From contig NZ_JARVWS010000001.1 in assembly GCF_029846275.1 (NCBI RefSeq), forward strand, positions 1,426,001 through 1,490,000: a stretch of 64,000 bases of DNA, given 5' to 3'. Each line of letters starts with the position of its first letter. The first letter of the stretch is position 1. The stretch comes from Nocardioides sp. CER19. Its GTDB lineage: Bacteria; Actinomycetota; Actinomycetes; Propionibacteriales; Nocardioidaceae. The notes beneath the pieces were generated by a model. That model saw only the letters and a program-made list of their open reading frames with translations, searched no databases and was not told the origin of the DNA. Both the position numbers and the translations under genes were made by a program. This document shows positions 42,325 through 50,636 of this stretch, in pieces.

Positions 42325-44717
42325 CGATAACCAGGTCGCTCGCTCCCGCTGAGGTCAGTGCTCGCGCCTCGGAGTCGTCACTGCCACCTGGTCTGACGCC
42401 ACCTGAGCCTCCCCAGTGGGCGGGACGTCTTCTGACCAAGCAAGTTGCGTCCTGGATTCTAGCTCGGTGGGATGAGGATAACCGTGAGTTCGAATGGCTC
42501 GCGACAGACCCGTTAACGCACTCGCGACGCCTGAGGACCCGCTACGTGAAACTGGGCCTCCTTCCGCCGCTCGCCCGCTTGGAGTTCATCGTGTCGCTGG
42601 CGATGGACGCCCTAGAGGGCAAACTCGGCACGCCGAGTTCGGCAAGAAGCATTGCTGCAGCGGCTTCGCACGCGGGTGTAGATACGCTTCTCGACGTCGA
42701 CCCACGCGCATGCGCGGAACTTCCAGCGGCCACGCTGCGTCGATGGCAGGTCCGGCTTGATGTGGCCGGTGCTGATCCCCGCGCTGAGTGGGACCGCGAC
42801 GTCGTTCGCATGGCGGTGGTCCGGCCCGCAGCGGGAGTCTCGGTGACCTTGCGCCTTGGCGACATCACGCAGCCGTGGTTGCGTGATGTCGTTACGCAGG
42901 TCTGTCAGACGCGACTCAATTCTGTTTCGCCGTCCACGCTCTCGAAGCAGACTCTCGCTGTCGCGAGATTGTCCGCGTACCTACGTACCCGCGCTGACCA
43001 GGGCGGCAATGCTCGGGCGCTGACTAGGCAGGTCGTGGATGCGTGGGTCGCTCAGATGCGGGTGTCGGCCACGCCGGAGCAGCAGTTCCAAGCCTTGAGA
43101 GACGTTTCGGCTGTGTTCGGCCACGCGCGCGCGCTGGGACTCACCGACCGTTACGGGCTGTCGACAGCATTCGCTGTACGACAGGACGACTATCCAAAGA
43201 TCCGGAAGCGCGTGGTCGTCGACCGTGGCTTCCCTGACGCTACGTTCCGCTTCCTCCTAGGCGCGGACGACCTCCTCGGTCCGCGTGTCCTGGACCTCGC
43301 ACGGTCAGTGCCTGGAACTGATTCGTTTCGCGGTGAAATGTTCGTTACGGCGATCCATCTAGCAGCCAATTTTGGTCGACGGCCAGAAGAATTGTGTTCG
43401 CTTCGGGCGGACCGTATTCGAATAGGAGACAGCGGCGCCGCCGAACTGTTATACGACAACTTCAAGTCCGGAAGGGATCGGGTTTGGCTCCCGGTCGATG
43501 CTCGATCCGCTCAGATCGTACATGCATGGAAGCGCGGCCTTCGCGAGCGCTATCCGCAAACAGCAAGTGAAGATCTCGCTCTTCTTCCTCGCCGCCAGCA
43601 GAACCTGTTGGGAACACAAGCGACCGGCTCACGCATGATCTCCCACTGGTGGCGGGTGCTCGTATCGCTGCTGGAAGAGGCGATCGTAATCGCGATTGTC
43701 GTTGACTCGACTGGCGCGGACCTCAATGACGTGTGTGGGGCGCGCATGTCTGACATGGACGGCCGTGACCTTGTTCTCAAAGGTAACCGTTACCCGCTTT
43801 CCGATCAAACGCACGCCGTGCTTACCGACTATAAGCGGGACGTTGTCGTCAAAGTTGGTGGCAAGAAGTACGCACCAAGCGACATGGGCGACCTGCCCCT
43901 GTTTTTGGACCCAGCGGTGCGCCCGGGAGGGCTAATCAATAAGCGCGTTCAAACCCAGTATCGGGCTGTCGATTCGTCTCGCTTCACCGCGCTGGGCGAC
44001 GGATGGATCTCAATCGCTGCGCAGTACAAGGCAGGCGGGATACCTGGGTTCGACCTTGGCGATCGCCGAATCCGGTCGGCGGCGCTTCAAATGCGCCTGT
44101 TCCGTCACACATACCTCCAGCACTTGGTCAACATCGGGACCGACATCTTCGTTGTTCAGGAACTCGCGGACCACGCCAATGTTCAGACGACGATCGACTC
44201 GTACGTGCGAGTGCAGGACGAAAGACTTCAGGAAGCCGTCGATCTCCTGGCGAGGCACCGGCTGAACAACTTTGGCGTGCCCACCGAACGGGCAGCGTCG
44301 CTTCCGAGTATTCCGGCGGGAGAGGTGGCAGTTGCCGACTGCGCCAACCCGCAGGTATTACAGCTCGGACGAGAAGGATGTGAAAACGACCGAATGTGCT
44401 TCGGGTGTGACTTTCTCGTCGCGGATCCCAGCCATATCCCTGACATTCGAGCGGAGATCCACACCTGCAACCTCACGCTCGCGCGGTTGGATGCACAGGA
44501 AACGCCGCTAAAGAGCGAGCATGAGGCCATCCTTCGCTACCGACGTGACGGTTGGCAACGGCTCCTGGGGACACTGGTTGCCCACCTGGATTCGCTGGCC
44601 CCCGACGAGAGAGCCCGCATCGCGACGGCGGCCGACATCGTTCGTGAGTTCCGCACCCGCGCACGCGCCGGCGGCGTGAACCTCGGGTTCGCCTTCGGAG
44701 GGGAGCGAAGTGACTGA
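42321..44717 (+). CDS. Large tyrosine recombinase, Tn554 TnpB-like
   Basis: A 798-residue protein, longer than Tn554 TnpB (about 630). A long N-terminal region leads to a core-binding segment (LNSVSPSTLSKQTLAVARLS) and a catalytic domain: Arg in AANFGRRPEELCSLR, then RLFRHTYLQHL, in which the usual first His of the HxxR box is Arg, and LADHANVQTTIDSYVRV with the late His and nucleophile Tyr. The C-terminal part has a Cys cluster (DCANPQVLQLGREGCENDRM, then CFGCDFLV) like the zinc-type tail of TnpB proteins. It starts inside the TnpA stop (ATGA) and overlaps TnpC. AT-richer codons than the host indicate foreign origin. Confidence 0.87.
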   Translation: MTITRSLAPAEVSARASESSLPPGLTPPEPPQWAGRLLTKQVASWILARWDEDNREFEWLATDPLTHSRRLRTRYVKLGLLPPLARLEFIVSLAMDALEGKLGTPSSARSIAAAASHAGVDTLLDVDPRACAELPAATLRRWQVRLDVAGADPRAEWDRDVVRMAVVRPAAGVSVTLRLGDITQPWLRDVVTQVCQTRLNSVSPSTLSKQTLAVARLSAYLRTRADQGGNARALTRQVVDAWVAQMRVSATPEQQFQALRDVSAVFGHARALGLTDRYGLSTAFAVRQDDYPKIRKRVVVDRGFPDATFRFLLGADDLLGPRVLDLARSVPGTDSFRGEMFVTAIHLAANFGRRPEELCSLRADRIRIGDSGAAELLYDNFKSGRDRVWLPVDARSAQIVHAWKRGLRERYPQTASEDLALLPRRQQNLLGTQATGSRMISHWWRVLVSLLEEAIVIAIVVDSTGADLNDVCGARMSDMDGRDLVLKGNRYPLSDQTHAVLTDYKRDVVVKVGGKKYAPSDMGDLPLFLDPAVRPGGLINKRVQTQYRAVDSSRFTALGDGWISIAAQYKAGGIPGFDLGDRRIRSAALQMRLFRHTYLQHLVNIGTDIFVVQELADHANVQTTIDSYVRVQDERLQEAVDLLARHRLNNFGVPTERAASLPSIPAGEVAVADCANPQVLQLGREGCENDRMCFGCDFLVADPSHIPDIRAEIHTCNLTLARLDAQETPLKSEHEAILRYRRDGWQRLLGTLVAHLDSLAPDERARIATAADIVREFRTRARAGGVNLGFAFGGERSD

Positions 44718-45327
44718 GAACAACATGTCCGATGAGCCGGCAGTTCGTCAGCGGTTCGTCCCAGTGAAGGCCATCGCTGCGAGGAAGGCTATCGCTGCGG
44801 CGAACCGCAAGCGGATCGCCGACGCTATTGCGTCGCTCGCACGTGGCGGACAGCCTGTAAATGTTCGATCAGTCGCGCGAGCAGCAGGCGTTCATCCCGA
44901 TACAGTTCGTCGAAGCGGTGACCTCTACGAGGAGGTTCGCCGCCATCGGAATCCAACGCCTCATCTCTCGGCGGGGGTCTCTCAGGCGCAGCCTTCGATG
45001 GATCGGGTGCAGAAGGCGCGCCTGCTTGACGCGCACGCGGAAATCTCCGAGTTGCGTCGGGATCTAGCGGCAACTAGGCGCGCACTTCATCAAGCGTTGG
45101 GCGAGGCGGGCACCGTGATCGATTTTTCGGAAGCCGAACGTCTGCATCAAGTTAACGCTGAGCAAGCAGCCATCATCATTGAGTTGCAGGACAGGGTGAG
45201 GGCCCTGACAGATGAGCGGCAACAACTCGTTGATGAGCTGACGGCGACTCGGGAGGTCAACCGGGAGTACCTCCGAGACCTTAACCATGCCCGTACGCAA
45301 CTGCAGCGCGGGCGCGGCACGTCCTAG
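44710..45327 (+). CDS. Coiled-coil transposition accessory protein, TnpC/DUF6262-like
   Basis: A 205-residue basic protein. Residues ~18-75 hold a helix-turn-helix-like segment (AAANRKRIADAIASLARGGQ, then NVRSVARAAGVHPDTVRRS). Residues ~100-195 are a long coiled coil (LLDAHAEISELRRDLAATRR, later IIIELQDRVRALTDERQQLV). This matches the third protein of Tn554-type elements, which influences transposition frequency and orientation. The GTG start at 44710 overlaps the end of the large recombinase, so all three are translated from one message. Confidence 0.8.
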   Translation: MTENNMSDEPAVRQRFVPVKAIAARKAIAAANRKRIADAIASLARGGQPVNVRSVARAAGVHPDTVRRSGDLYEEVRRHRNPTPHLSAGVSQAQPSMDRVQKARLLDAHAEISELRRDLAATRRALHQALGEAGTVIDFSEAERLHQVNAEQAAIIIELQDRVRALTDERQQLVDELTATREVNREYLRDLNHARTQLQRGRGTS

Positions 45328-45496
45328 GCGAGTGACCGTAATCAACCAGCCGCTCGGGATCATTTCTCTTACATCGCCGCCGGTCGTCGCCCCAGACTCG
45401 TCGATCCATGTGCTGAACCGTGAACGGGTTTACGGCAATATTGGAGCGAGGGCGCGCTAACGGCGCGGTCCTGCTACGAGAAGGAACGGCGCGCTA

Positions 45497-45790
45497 ATGG
45501 TTCAGACGGAACAGGTCGCGGTGATTGAGCAGCAGTGGATCGCAAAGGGCGAGCCCCGCTGCAAGCACGAGAACCAAGACGATGTGCACGCGGCTGGAGC
45601 GCAAACGGGCGTCATTGCATGCCTTGGCTGCGGTCAAACGTGGCCATGGGGCAGCGACGACCCGGCGCCTCGCGGCCGGAGGGCCGATTGTGCGCGCTGC
45701 GCGACGCCCGTCCCGGAGGAAGAACTCGAGGTCTGGGATGACACCGGCATGTGTGATTGGTGCGTCCATCAATCGGGCAAGAACGACTGA
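45497..45790 (+). CDS. Small Cys-rich (zinc-ribbon-like) cargo protein
   Basis: A 97-residue protein with Cys pairs in RCKHENQDDVH, IACLGCGQTW, CARCATPVPEE and MCDWCVHQSG, suggesting one or two zinc sites. GAAGGAAC precedes the ATG. It opens the cargo region, 170 bases after the recombinase operon, in a gap that looks like a promoter (45328-45496). It ends 48 bases before the CoiA-like gene on the same strand. The function is unknown; it might act with the nuclease downstream. Confidence 0.6.
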   Translation: MVQTEQVAVIEQQWIAKGEPRCKHENQDDVHAAGAQTGVIACLGCGQTWPWGSDDPAPRGRRADCARCATPVPEEELEVWDDTGMCDWCVHQSGKND

Positions 45791-45838
45791 CCAGACGATC
45801 GCCGGACCGCTGTCGGTGGTCTCAGCAAGGATGCGCCC

Positions 45839-47425
45839 GTGGCCACCGCACACGTACTTCCGTTTCTCGGCACCGAGACCCGACAGGTCTGGGCTATTCA
45901 CCGCGATACCCGCGAGCCTTACTTCCTCGCCGAAGGGGCCGCGGCCGAGGCCAAGGCGATCGTCACAGACCTTCGCTGCTTGGCGCCGGATTGCGACGTG
46001 TCGCTCAACGCGATTGGTGGCACACGTCGTCGTCACCACTTCCGACATGAGAACAAGGGCTGTCCCGGAACCACCGGCGAGTCCGCTCTCCACCTCGCCG
46101 CCAAGGCGATGCTCGCCGCTTGGCTCAACGAGAGCACCCCGGCCTACTCTACGGTCGCGGTTGAGGAGCGGATCCATCCTCGGCGTCCCGACGTGGTGGT
46201 CACGGATCTCGACGGCCGCCGGACCGCGTTCGAAGTCGAGTACAAGGCATGGTCGATCCCGGAGTGGGAGGCGAAGCAGGCCGACCTTGACGCCGCGGGC
46301 GTCCCGGTCCTCTGGCTGATCGGGCACACGCGGCTCACGCCTGTCGCCGGCACTGACTCAACACCGGACGCACCGCCACGGGTGAAGGTCCCGGCCCTCG
46401 TCCAGGACATCGCGGCCGCCGGGCGGCCGGTGCTCGCGATCAACCCGTTGACCCGTGAGATTGGGACGCTCCTCGACCACGACCTCGGCCGCTACGACGG
46501 AGCGCTCCCAGTTGCCCGATTCGCGGCCGACTCGATCGACGAGTGCCGGTTTGACCACACGCTGGGGATCGTCACGCCGACGATGGGCCTGATCGCCGAC
46601 GCCGAGCGCCTCGCTACCGAGGAAGCAGAACGCGAGCGGGAGGCCGCGGAGCGTGAGCGCCAGGAAGCCGAGGCCGCACGCCGGTCGGCCCTGGAGGCAC
46701 ACCGGCGGGCCAAGGCCGAGCGGGACGCTGGGGCCGGATGGCCGGATGTTCCCGATGATTCCGCGCTGCTCTTGCCGATCATCACCGTCCGACGCCCGCT
46801 CCCGCTGCGGTCGTGGGCCGCGCTGCGCGAGACTCTGATCGCTCGATGGGGGAGCCTGCCCGCCCTCTTCGGCCCCGAGGAGCAGACCGAGTCCAGCATC
46901 GAGGCCGTCACTGCGCACTGGCGTGCCGCGCTCCACGAGGACCTTCTCTTCGAGCGCGGAAGCGACTTCGCGTTCACCCTCGACGACGCACTGGACGCAC
47001 TCAGCAAGCACAACGTCCTCGTCCCGGACCGATCGGCTGCTCGTATGGCGATCGAGGCGTGGCTCGCCGGACTGATCCCGCTCGGGCTCGTTGTCGAGTA
47101 CCGATACGAGCGGGTGCGCCCGGAACAGTTCTTCACTGCCACCGAGACGGCTGTCGACGGTGTCCCGACCAGGTTGCGCGACTACACCGACTACCTAAGC
47201 ACGCTTCGGCGTCGCCTCCAGGCGCTCGACGAGCGGACCGCGGAGGGGCGCCGGAAGATCGACTTCCTCGGCCTCAGCGCTAAGACCCGGCCAGTCGCCT
47301 TCGCCGACGGCATCGTCCGATGGGTGTCGCGAGTGCCATGGGAGAACGGTCAGCGGGAGGGGCTGCGACGGCATACCGAGCGCCTGGGCCACGGCGACGC
47401 GTCCGCGCCGGGCGCAGACTTCTAG
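45839..47425 (+). CDS. CoiA-like nuclease-domain protein
   Basis: A 528-residue protein starting at GTG. The first ~60 residues form a zinc-type module (LRCLAPDCDVSLNAIGG, then RRRHHFRHENKGC). A restriction-endonuclease-like domain follows (ESALHLAAKAMLAAWLNE, HPRRPDVVVTDLDGRRTAFE, VEYKAWSIPEWEAK, residues ~80-160) with Asp and Glu-x-Glu/Lys residues typical of PD-(D/E)xK folds. This is the layout of CoiA-type competence proteins. Residues ~260-300 are a charged coiled coil, then an uncharacterised C-terminal half. A DNA-processing or defence function inside a mobile element is plausible; competence itself is not implied. Confidence 0.75.
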   Translation: MATAHVLPFLGTETRQVWAIHRDTREPYFLAEGAAAEAKAIVTDLRCLAPDCDVSLNAIGGTRRRHHFRHENKGCPGTTGESALHLAAKAMLAAWLNESTPAYSTVAVEERIHPRRPDVVVTDLDGRRTAFEVEYKAWSIPEWEAKQADLDAAGVPVLWLIGHTRLTPVAGTDSTPDAPPRVKVPALVQDIAAAGRPVLAINPLTREIGTLLDHDLGRYDGALPVARFAADSIDECRFDHTLGIVTPTMGLIADAERLATEEAEREREAAERERQEAEAARRSALEAHRRAKAERDAGAGWPDVPDDSALLLPIITVRRPLPLRSWAALRETLIARWGSLPALFGPEEQTESSIEAVTAHWRAALHEDLLFERGSDFAFTLDDALDALSKHNVLVPDRSAARMAIEAWLAGLIPLGLVVEYRYERVRPEQFFTATETAVDGVPTRLRDYTDYLSTLRRRLQALDERTAEGRRKIDFLGLSAKTRPVAFADGIVRWVSRVPWENGQREGLRRHTERLGHGDASAPGADF

Positions 47426-47453
47426 GGCGAGAGTCGCGCCGCTCCTTGAAGAG

Positions 47454-47702
47454 TCAGTTCGGGAGCATGCTCTGCGCGGGGATTTCGAGGGCGTCCGCGA
47501 TGGTGTAGATGGTCGCGAGGGTTGGATTCGTCGCCGTTCCGCGCTCTATCACTCGGAGGTGCTCGGGAGTAAGGCCGCTCGCCGCAGCCAGTGCTTCCTG
47601 CGTTAGGCCGTGCTTCCGCCGGGCCTGCCTTATGGCCAGGCCTAGGGCCTTCGCGCGCTGCTCGCTCAGACGGTTTTGGCGGCCCTGGCCGGAAGAAGTC
47701 AC
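47454..47702 (-). CDS. XRE-family helix-turn-helix regulator
   Basis: An 82-residue protein that is essentially one XRE domain: ALGLAIRQARRKHGLTQEAL, then AAASGLTPEHLRVIERGTAT and NPTLATIYTIADALEIPAQS, the standard five-helix Cro/C1 pattern. The GTG start at 47702 was chosen because the domain begins ~20 residues later; longer frames upstream look non-coding. It is divergent from 47792-48226 with a perfect 14-bp palindrome between them, its probable operator. It may set expression of the metallophosphoesterase operon. Confidence 0.82.
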   Translation of the reverse strand: MTSSGQGRQNRLSEQRAKALGLAIRQARRKHGLTQEALAAASGLTPEHLRVIERGTATNPTLATIYTIADALEIPAQSMLPN

Positions 47703-47739
47703 GTGCCGACACGCTTCAAGGCGGTCGCCCCGCACACCA

Positions 47740-47753
47740 GAAGATATATCTTC
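47740..47753. promoter_or_regulatory. AT-rich palindrome, probable XRE operator
   Basis: GAAGATATATCTTC is a perfect 14-bp palindrome, 38 bases from each of the two divergent starts. It stands out in the GC-rich surroundings. Confidence 0.7.
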
Positions 47754-47791
47754 GGTTTGACGTGCAATTCGCAACACCCCAGGGGTGCCCG

Positions 47792-48226
47792 ATGGTCGAT
47801 TTGAGCGAGTCCTGCTCCTGCTGCGAGGCGAGGACCGACGACGGAACCGTGGTGAAGATGGGATGGCTCCGACTGCACGATTCGGTGCGGGTTGGCCTCC
47901 GGGATGGGTCGTCGGTGGCGGGCTGGACCTACGGGCTGGAATGGCGTCGGTCGGGCGCTCTGGAGTCTCTCGCTCTGACAGTTGAGACGACCCGCGGATG
48001 GATCTCTGTTGTTGAGGCACGCGACATCGAAACGATCTCACCCCTGAGTGGGACGACGGATGCCAGCGTCCTGTTGCAGGACGTGCAGGACATTGTGAGC
48101 CGGGCCGATGCGCTCGAAGAGTCCGAGAATCACGACCTGCAGTTGATCATGGACGCACACACCACCTTAGAGATTGCCATCCGCAAACGACGGCATCCGT
48201 GCTCACCGCGAAGGTGCGCCCGATGA
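47792..48226 (+). CDS. Hypothetical 144-aa cargo protein
   Basis: A soluble protein starting MVDLSESCSCCEARTDDGTV. A beta-rich middle (VGLRDGSSVAGWTYGLEWRR, then LALTVETTRGWISVVEARDI) and a helical end (DIVSRADALEESENHDLQLI) follow. A CSCC cluster at residues ~8-11 may bind metal. AGGGGTG lies upstream. It is divergent from the XRE regulator and overlaps the region before the metallophosphoesterase gene on the same strand. The family was not recognised. Confidence 0.6.
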   Translation: MVDLSESCSCCEARTDDGTVVKMGWLRLHDSVRVGLRDGSSVAGWTYGLEWRRSGALESLALTVETTRGWISVVEARDIETISPLSGTTDASVLLQDVQDIVSRADALEESENHDLQLIMDAHTTLEIAIRKRRHPCSPRRCAR

Positions 48227-48281
48227 CATCCAACCGCTGGCGCTCGATGCCTGCACGTTGGCGTGTTTCGACGGAGGCGCT

Positions 48282-49088
48282 GTGACCGTGATCGCGTTGG
48301 CCGGCGATTGGCACGGCAACACGGCCTGGGCGATCGCCCGAATCCGCGCCGTCGCGGAGCGAGGGGTCTCGACCCTCCTGCACTTGGGCGACTTCGGCAT
48401 CTGGCCCGGCAACTCCGGGGCGAAGTTCCTGCGCAAGGTCGAGCGGACATGTGCCGAGCGCGACGTCGCTTTGCTCGTGACCCCCGGCAACCACGAAGAC
48501 TGGGGCCGCCTGACCAGGCTCTGGGAAAACCCGAGGCGCCGCGATCCCGTGTCCGGCGACGCGCTGCCGTTGTACCTGACCGAACACATCGCCGTCTTGC
48601 CGCGCGGCTACGCCTGGGAGATTGACGGTCGGCGATTTGTGTCTCTTGGCGGCGCGCCTTCCGTTGACTTCCCTGGCCGGACTGAGGGGAAATCCTGGTG
48701 GCGAGAAGAACGCATCCAGCCCGCGGACGTCGAGCGGACGATCCGAAACGGCGCGGGCGCCGACGTCATGCTCGCCCATGACTCGCCTGACGAGCCCTGG
48801 TGGACGTCCCAGGTAGAGGCGATCGTCCGCGGCGGCAATGGTTGGTCTTGGACCGACGAGGCACTGGCTCACGCCGCGGTTGGTCGGGAGCGGATGAGCG
48901 AGGCGTTTCTAGGCGTGAAGCCCCGACTCCTCGTGCACGGGCATTACCACCTAGCGGGAGAAGCGACCGTACAGATCCCCGGTGTCGACTACGAGCAGCG
49001 GATCTGGTCGCTCGACTGCGACGGCGCCGCAGGGAATGTCCGCTATCTCGACCTACAGTCGCTCACCGATCCGAGGTGGGCGCGATGA
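48282..49088 (+). CDS. Calcineurin-like metallophosphoesterase
   Basis: A 268-residue enzyme with the full metallophosphoesterase signature: GDWHGN (motif I, residues ~7-12), LGDFG (II), GNHED (III), LAHDSPDEP (IV) and VHGHYH (V). It would hydrolyse phosphodiester or phosphomonoester bonds with two metals, on protein, nucleotide or nucleic acid. GGAGG precedes the GTG chosen at 48282, and the catalytic core starts within six residues of it. The stop overlaps the next start, and two more small genes follow with overlaps, so this is a tight cargo operon. In mobile elements such enzymes occur in defence or repair modules (inference). Confidence 0.85.
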   Translation: MTVIALAGDWHGNTAWAIARIRAVAERGVSTLLHLGDFGIWPGNSGAKFLRKVERTCAERDVALLVTPGNHEDWGRLTRLWENPRRRDPVSGDALPLYLTEHIAVLPRGYAWEIDGRRFVSLGGAPSVDFPGRTEGKSWWREERIQPADVERTIRNGAGADVMLAHDSPDEPWWTSQVEAIVRGGNGWSWTDEALAHAAVGRERMSEAFLGVKPRLLVHGHYHLAGEATVQIPGVDYEQRIWSLDCDGAAGNVRYLDLQSLTDPRWAR

Positions 49089-49363
49089 CATCGAACCAAG
49101 AGGGTGTCCGCAGCCCGGCCAGCGTCTGGCTGATCATGGCTGGTGGGCGCCGAGGCCGACTAGCGGCCGGACCATACGACTCCGAAGAGATTGCCCTCCG
49201 CGCCTACGAAACGCTTCTGAACGACCTCAGCGAAGACGGCGACGGCTGGGGCGGGCCGCTTGAGCCTGATCAGTTTCGGCGGATCTGGACCATCGAGGCG
49301 TACGAGGTGCTCGACACGCCCGACCTCGGAACTCTGGGCGCTGAAGGCGAGGCAGATCGATGA
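49085..49363 (+). CDS. Hypothetical 92-aa cargo protein
   Basis: The ATG overlaps the metallophosphoesterase stop (ATGA). The protein reads VWLIMAGGRRGRLAAGPYDS then EEIALRAYETLLNDLSEDGD, a strand-turn-helix pattern, and ends in an acidic tail. There are no Cys residues and no known motif. Tight coupling on both sides argues that it is real and works with its neighbours. Confidence 0.6.
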   Translation: MTSNQEGVRSPASVWLIMAGGRRGRLAAGPYDSEEIALRAYETLLNDLSEDGDGWGGPLEPDQFRRIWTIEAYEVLDTPDLGTLGAEGEADR

Positions 49364-49671
49364 AAGCGGCGCAGATTCGTGCAGTCGTCCACGAGTACTC
49401 GACCGAACTACGCGCTCTTGCCGAGCGACAGGGGTTCGCACCGATTGGCTGGGCGGTGCGACTCCTGCTCGTGCGCGACGCTGAGCCGCGCCTAGTTGTC
49501 GTCATCGGGACCCTGCCGGAAACGGAGGGCGGCACCGAGAGCAGTCGGGCCGCGGCCGAACAGATGTCTCGCCTCGTCGGCGTCCCCGTCGATCTTGTGC
49601 TTCCTGAACAGGCCGAGGTCTCTCGAAGCCGTGGCGAGATCTGTGACGTGTTCCCGTGGCCGGACGAGTGA
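49360..49671 (+). CDS. Hypothetical 103-aa cargo protein
   Basis: It starts in the stop of the previous gene (ATGA). There is an N-terminal helix (AAQIRAVVHEYSTELRALAE), then beta strands (WAVRLLLVRDAEPRLVVVIG) and a second helix (SSRAAAEQMSRLVGVPVDLV). It could be a small alpha/beta protein. No family was recognised. Operon position links it to the metallophosphoesterase. Confidence 0.6.
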   Translation: MKAAQIRAVVHEYSTELRALAERQGFAPIGWAVRLLLVRDAEPRLVVVIGTLPETEGGTESSRAAAEQMSRLVGVPVDLVLPEQAEVSRSRGEICDVFPWPDE

Positions 49672-50018
49672 ATAGACGCTATGACATGGACGAGACGAGT
49701 CCGGCGCGTTCGGAGAGGCCTAGGAAGACGGCCACTGCCGCTCCCATCGAGCGGACTCGCGGAGTGAGACGCCGGCCCCTGCAGTCGCGGCGCTTCAACA
49801 GGCGTCGGCGCGACTGGTCGACTAATACCAACGCGCGTTCGAAGGCAGCCGTTGGCCGTGGCCCCGGGCGCAACCGCTATCGAACGCCGCGCGGGAGAAC
49901 CTCGACGTCAAGGGGGTTCATCGCGCGGCATCCGGCCCGGCGAGGCCAATGTCCGGCCGATGCACCAGTCGATCCGCTGATCGCTCTCGTTGAAGAGGCT
50001 TCGAAAGGCGTGTGGTGA
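49668..50018 (+). CDS. Doubtful Arg-rich 116-aa reading frame
   Basis: The frame overlaps its neighbours at both ends (GTG inside the previous stop; TGATG into the next start), which fits the operon's style. But the protein is a low-complexity Arg/Ser/Pro string (GVRRRPLQSRRFNRRRRDW) without secondary-structure pattern, and the bases could equally be a spacer. An ATG at 49686 is the alternative start. Listed with low confidence. Confidence 0.35.
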   Translation: MNRRYDMDETSPARSERPRKTATAAPIERTRGVRRRPLQSRRFNRRRRDWSTNTNARSKAAVGRGPGRNRYRTPRGRTSTSRGFIARHPARRGQCPADAPVDPLIALVEEASKGVW

Positions 50019-50353
50019 TGATCGAGGTCACTACGGAGAACGGCACCCGCATCATCCTGGACGTCGCTGGCGAGCGTGGCGGCGAGGGCTCTCGGTGGAT
50101 GAGGATCCCGGCTCTTGGCGACGACGGCCGCCTCAACCTCCAGTCCTTCGACGGGCGATGGAGGCGGTTGCTGTGGTTCTACCCCGTTGATGAGACGGAT
50201 CATTGGGATCTCGCAGTCATTGAGGTGGGCAAGCGTCTGCGAATCCACGTCGGGATGGCGGACTGGTGGACCTCGACCATCGTCACCGGGGTGCGGAAGT
50301 TGGAGCCGATCGAAGAGCCGCGGCCCATCACGGAGACGCTCGATGATGCTTAA
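50018..50353 (+). CDS. Hypothetical 111-aa cargo protein
   Basis: A beta-rich protein (MIEVTTENGTRIILDVAGER, then RWRRLLWFYPVDETDHWDLA and VIEVGKRLRIHVGMADWW) ending in an acidic tail. The ATG follows an overlap with the preceding frame, and GTG codons at 50012 and 50015 could serve instead. It has no recognised family and is the last gene before the zeta-kinase module's promoter. Confidence 0.55.
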   Translation: MIEVTTENGTRIILDVAGERGGEGSRWMRIPALGDDGRLNLQSFDGRWRRLLWFYPVDETDHWDLAVIEVGKRLRIHVGMADWWTSTIVTGVRKLEPIEEPRPITETLDDA

Positions 50354-50564
50354 GCGGCCGCCATTCGCGGGCGCCGGGGAGGTGTATCACGGTGCGGATG
50401 GGTGCCCCCAGGCCGGCTCCGCCACGCGCACCCTCTTGCTGAAAATCCCGGCCGGGACAAACACCCGGTGTGCTCTCGGATGCGCTTCAGCGAGACGACT
50501 CCGCGCTCGCCTAGCAGCCACCGCGGCCGGTCGCTGATGGTGACGGGGGAGACCCAATTCACCC

Positions 50565-50594
50565 TTGATACGCAACGTATCAGAGTCGTACGAT
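50565..50594 (+). promoter_or_regulatory. Promoter with overlapping palindrome for the HTH/zeta module
   Basis: TTGATA (50565-50570) and TACGAT (50589-50594) are 18 bases apart. The palindrome TGATACGCAACGTATCA (50566-50582) covers the -35 and much of the spacer, the classic position for an autorepressor. The HTH protein start is 43 bases downstream. The rest of 50354-50564 shows no convincing gene. Confidence 0.65.
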
Positions 50595-50636
50595 CGAAGA
50601 GCAGAAGGAGGACTACAGCGACGAGAGGTGAAGGCG

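Noticed and set aside
42321..45327. Recombinase trio considered as a RIT element (three tyrosine recombinases)
   Set aside because: The third protein has no recombinase catalytic residues but an HTH and a coiled coil, as in Tn554 TnpC.
46492..47142. Antisense gene inside the CoiA-like gene
   Set aside because: Ser/Arg-rich shadow frame without ribosome site; the sense strand encodes a recognisable domain protein.
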